Below are positions 20,156 to 22,750 of a stretch of DNA of 22,750 bases, one piece after another. Below the pieces are notes generated by a model that was not told the origin of the DNA, did not search any database, and worked only from the letters and a program-made list of their open reading frames with translations. A program made the translations under genes and the position numbers. The stretch is from Deltaproteobacteria bacterium UBA7527 (GTDB lineage Bacteria > Desulfobacterota > Syntrophorhabdia > Syntrophorhabdales > Syntrophorhabdaceae), in contig DLMV01000049.1 of NCBI GenBank assembly GCA_002478225.1, positions 1,870 to 24,619 on the forward strand, in the 5' to 3' direction. Numbering within the stretch: the stretch's first letter is position 1; each line of letters begins with the position of its first letter.

Positions 20156-22750
20156 GTGACCTCAAAAGAGATCCGTAAAACGTTCCTGGATTTTTTTTCG
20201 GACCAGGGCCACAGGGTGATAACGAGCGCATCGCTGGTGCCTGAAAAGGATCCGACCCTGCTCTTTGTCAACGCAGGGATGGTGCCCTTCAAGAACCTTT
20301 TCCTGGGGGACGAGAAGAGGGAGTACCAGAGGGCGACGTCCTGTCAGAAATGCGTGAGGGCAGGAGGCAAACACAACGACCTGGAGAACATCGGCAAGAC
20401 GCTAAGGCACCACACGTTCTTCGAGATGCTGGGAAACTTCTCCTTCGGTGATTACTTTAAGAAAGAGGCGATCGCCTATGCGTGGGAATTTCTGACAAAG
20501 ACGCTCGGCCTCGACACAGGCAGGATGTGGATAACGATCTACCAGGACGATAACGATGCAGCGGAGCTGTGGACGCAGGTCGGCGTACGGGGAGACAGGA
20601 TCGTAAGGCTCGGCGAGAAAGACAACTTCTGGTCCATGGGCGACGAGGGGCCCTGCGGGCCTTGCTCGGAGATCATCTATGACCTCGGCGAACAGGTTGG
20701 TTGCAGATTGCCTGCCTGCAAGGTGGGGTGTGACTGTGACAGGTATCTTGAAATATGGAACCTTGTGTTCATGGAATTTGAGAGAAACGCTGAGGGACAG
20801 ATGAAAAATCTGCCCTCTCCGTCGATCGACACGGGCATGGGTCTTGAAAGGATCACGTCAATACTCCAGGGAAAGATCGGGAATTACGATACGGACCTTT
20901 TTGTTCCTATCCTCAAGCGGCTCGAGGATATCTCAGGGCATATATATGGACAGGACGAGAAGATCGACGTAGCGATGAGGGTTATAGCAGACCACGCCAG
21001 GGGCGCCACGTTCATCATCAACGACGGCGTATTGCCGTCAAAGGAAGGCAGGGGTTACGTTTTACGGAGGATCATCAGAAGGGCTTTGCGGTACGGGAAG
21101 AAGATCGGCATCGGAAAAGAGTTTCTCTATGACCTGTCAAAGACGGTTGTAGACCTTATGGAAGGCGTATACCCTGAGGTCAGGAACAACCACCCTTACA
21201 TCGTCCGGGTAATAAAGGGCGAGGAAGAGCGTTTCGTAGAGACATTAAGCGTTGGAATGAGGGTCTATGAGGAGATCACGGAAGGGCTCATATCAAGAGG
21301 AATAAAGACCATCCCCGGCGATCTCGTCTATAAGCTCTATGATACCCATGGATTTCCCCTGGATATAACCATGGAGATAGCCGAGGAAGATGGTTTGTCC
21401 GTCGACCTGGAAGGTTTTGAGTGTGCATCAAAAGACCAGAAAGAACGATCAAGAACGGCCTCGAGGATCAAAGGAGAAGAATGGGATGAGGGCCACCTGG
21501 CAGTCTTAAGGGAAGGCATAACGAGCGCTTTTACAGGATACAAGACCCTGAAAGACACCGGGACCGTTGAGCGTGTGCTGGTCGGGGCCGATCTGGTGAA
21601 CGAGATACGGGAAGGAGACGAGGGGGAGCTCTTTTTTGCCAGGACGCCTTTTTATGCGGAGAGCGGCGGCCAGATCAGCGATGAAGGTTTCGTCCGCGTT
21701 GCCCGTCCGGATCATACAGAAGGCATAGCGAGGATCCTGGAAGTTACAAAGATCAAGGACAACCTTTTCTCCCACAAGGTGAAGGTGGAAAAAGGCGTTA
21801 TTAAAAAAGAAGATCACGCGGAGCTGGTCGTTGACCTGGAGAGGAGAAAGGGTGTTTCACGGAACCATACCGCGACGCACCTGCTTCACCACGCCTTGCG
21901 AAAGGTCCTTGGAGATCATGTAAAACAATCCGGCTCCCTTGTAGAACAGGACAGGCTGAGGTTTGACTTTACCCACTTTGAAGGTGTGAACGATGTGGAG
22001 ATAGCGAAGGTCGAGGACATCGTCAACGAGAAGATCATGGCATGCATCGACATCGACACCGAAGAAAAGAGCCGTGAAGATGCCATCCGGGAAGGCGCCA
22101 CAGCGCTGTTCGAGGAAAAGTACGGCGAGAAGGTACGGGTCATCAAGATAGGAGACTTCAGCATGGAGCTCTGCGGCGGCACCCATGTAAAGAATACCGG
22201 CGAGATAGGGAGTTTTTATATCGTCAGCGAAGGATCCCTCGCGTCAGGGATCAGGAGAATAGAAGCGGTGACAGGCAGGTCGGCGATCCTCTACAAGAGA
22301 AAGATGGAAAAGGCGCTGAAGTCAGTTGCAAAACTTTCCAACGCAGAGATTGAGAGAGTTGGCGAGAAGGTGGAATCGATCGTGAGCGACCTTGAGAAAA
22401 GGGGGAAAGAGATCGAAAGGCTGAAAGCAGAGATCGCATCATACAGGATCGAAGAGGCCCTGAAGGAGGCCTTTGAAAAAGACGGGACGAAGGTTGTCTC
22501 GCTCTTTGTGCCCAATGCCGGTGCAGAGGAGCTGAGGAAGGTTACGGATATTATCCGCAGTAAAGCAAAGAGCTGCATCGCGATCGTAGGCTCGCAGGAA
22601 GAGGGCAAGGGATTGATCGTTCTTGCTGTCACGAAGGATCTGCAGGGTTCATATAATGCCGGTAAGATCGTAAAGAAGATTTCAGAGCGCTACGGCGGCA
22701 AAGGCGGCGGAGGGCCTCAGATCGCGCAGGGGGGTGTTTCCGGCAAGAAA
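20156..22750 (+). CDS. alaS: Alanyl-tRNA synthetase, C-terminal end cut by window
   Basis: An open frame of 865 codons with no stop up to the window edge; probably 10-20 residues are missing compared with E. coli AlaRS (876). The start is GTG 20156 (MTSKEIRKTFLDFF), with AAAGGAT at the end of recA upstream. The catalytic core has TLLFVNAGM, class II motif 2 in HHTFFEMLGNFSFGDYFK and motif 3 near SIDTGMGLERI; the editing domain has HTATH (571-575) and CGGTH (673-677). A long helical stretch and the glycine-rich C-Ala domain (GGKGGGGPQIAQGG) follow. Residues 183-194 contain four cysteines (C183, C188, C192, C194) just before DRYLEIWNLVFMEF, a possible zinc knuckle. It charges tRNA-Ala and edits mischarged Ser/Gly. 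Confidence 0.97.
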   Translation, partial: MTSKEIRKTFLDFFSDQGHRVITSASLVPEKDPTLLFVNAGMVPFKNLFLGDEKREYQRATSCQKCVRAGGKHNDLENIGKTLRHHTFFEMLGNFSFGDYFKKEAIAYAWEFLTKTLGLDTGRMWITIYQDDNDAAELWTQVGVRGDRIVRLGEKDNFWSMGDEGPCGPCSEIIYDLGEQVGCRLPACKVGCDCDRYLEIWNLVFMEFERNAEGQMKNLPSPSIDTGMGLERITSILQGKIGNYDTDLFVPILKRLEDISGHIYGQDEKIDVAMRVIADHARGATFIINDGVLPSKEGRGYVLRRIIRRALRYGKKIGIGKEFLYDLSKTVVDLMEGVYPEVRNNHPYIVRVIKGEEERFVETLSVGMRVYEEITEGLISRGIKTIPGDLVYKLYDTHGFPLDITMEIAEEDGLSVDLEGFECASKDQKERSRTASRIKGEEWDEGHLAVLREGITSAFTGYKTLKDTGTVERVLVGADLVNEIREGDEGELFFARTPFYAESGGQISDEGFVRVARPDHTEGIARILEVTKIKDNLFSHKVKVEKGVIKKEDHAELVVDLERRKGVSRNHTATHLLHHALRKVLGDHVKQSGSLVEQDRLRFDFTHFEGVNDVEIAKVEDIVNEKIMACIDIDTEEKSREDAIREGATALFEEKYGEKVRVIKIGDFSMELCGGTHVKNTGEIGSFYIVSEGSLASGIRRIEAVTGRSAILYKRKMEKALKSVAKLSNAEIERVGEKVESIVSDLEKRGKEIERLKAEIASYRIEEALKEAFEKDGTKVVSLFVPNAGAEELRKVTDIIRSKAKSCIAIVGSQEEGKGLIVLAVTKDLQGSYNAGKIVKKISERYGGKGGGGPQIAQGGVSGKK

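Overview
The window comes from a Gram-negative bacterium: it carries lpxC (lipid A), lnt (lipoprotein acylation) and exported solute-binding proteins. The gene orders phoH / 7TM-HD / ybeY / lnt and pgpA / cinA / thpR / recA / alaS, the paired TRAP and branched-chain-amino-acid-type ABC importers, mid-range GC and frequent AGG/ATA codons suit an anaerobic deltaproteobacterial (Desulfobacterota, perhaps Syntrophorhabdus-like) genome. That placement is inference; no rRNA gene is present.

Layout. (1) 1-1353, minus strand: a degenerate heptamer repeat tract, then a fusion of an NtrX-like response-regulator receiver domain to a complete LpxC deacetylase, the most unusual gene here. (2) 1438-6108, plus strand: a tightly packed phoH, 7TM-HD phosphohydrolase, ybeY, lnt operon with overlaps of 20, 104 and 4 nt. 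(3) 6163-10257, minus strand: a TRAP operon (dctP, hairpin, dctQ, dctM) ending in a LarA-family nickel-pincer hydroxyacid racemase/epimerase homologue, convergent with lnt. (4) 10258-10506: a 249-nt divergent control region with candidate promoters both ways and an imperfect dyad. (5) 10507-15063, plus strand: a complete ABC importer of the LIV type (binding protein, livH, livM, livG, livF). (6) 15133-17557: an exported protein of unknown function with a CxxC/HxH motif, coupled to hisA, hisF and hisI. (7) 17672-22750: pgpA, cinA C-terminal-type amidase, thpR, recA and alaS (cut by the window end a little before its C-terminus). No gene-free stretch exceeds 300 bases.

How the parts fit. Left third: envelope building (LpxC, Lnt; PgpA further right) and RNA maturation (YbeY, possibly PhoH). 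Centre: scavenging of organic acids and amino-acid-like or aromatic-acid-like solutes through two divergently transcribed importers, one paired with a possible 2-hydroxyacid racemase. Right third: housekeeping (histidine synthesis, phospholipid synthesis, RNA processing, recombination, alanyl-tRNA charging).

The second notable signal is a family of degenerate repeats with a 7-base period at gene borders (13-101, 6105-6132, 17547-17662), with one tract apparently absorbed into the N-terminal codons of lnt (4588-4629). Two composite copies, 17.5 kb apart in opposite orientation, share the same internal order of motifs. The best candidates for something not widely described are the receiver-LpxC fusion, which would place the committed step of lipid A synthesis under a phosphorelay, and this heptamer repeat family. 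No CRISPR array, prophage, insertion sequence, tRNA or rRNA was seen.
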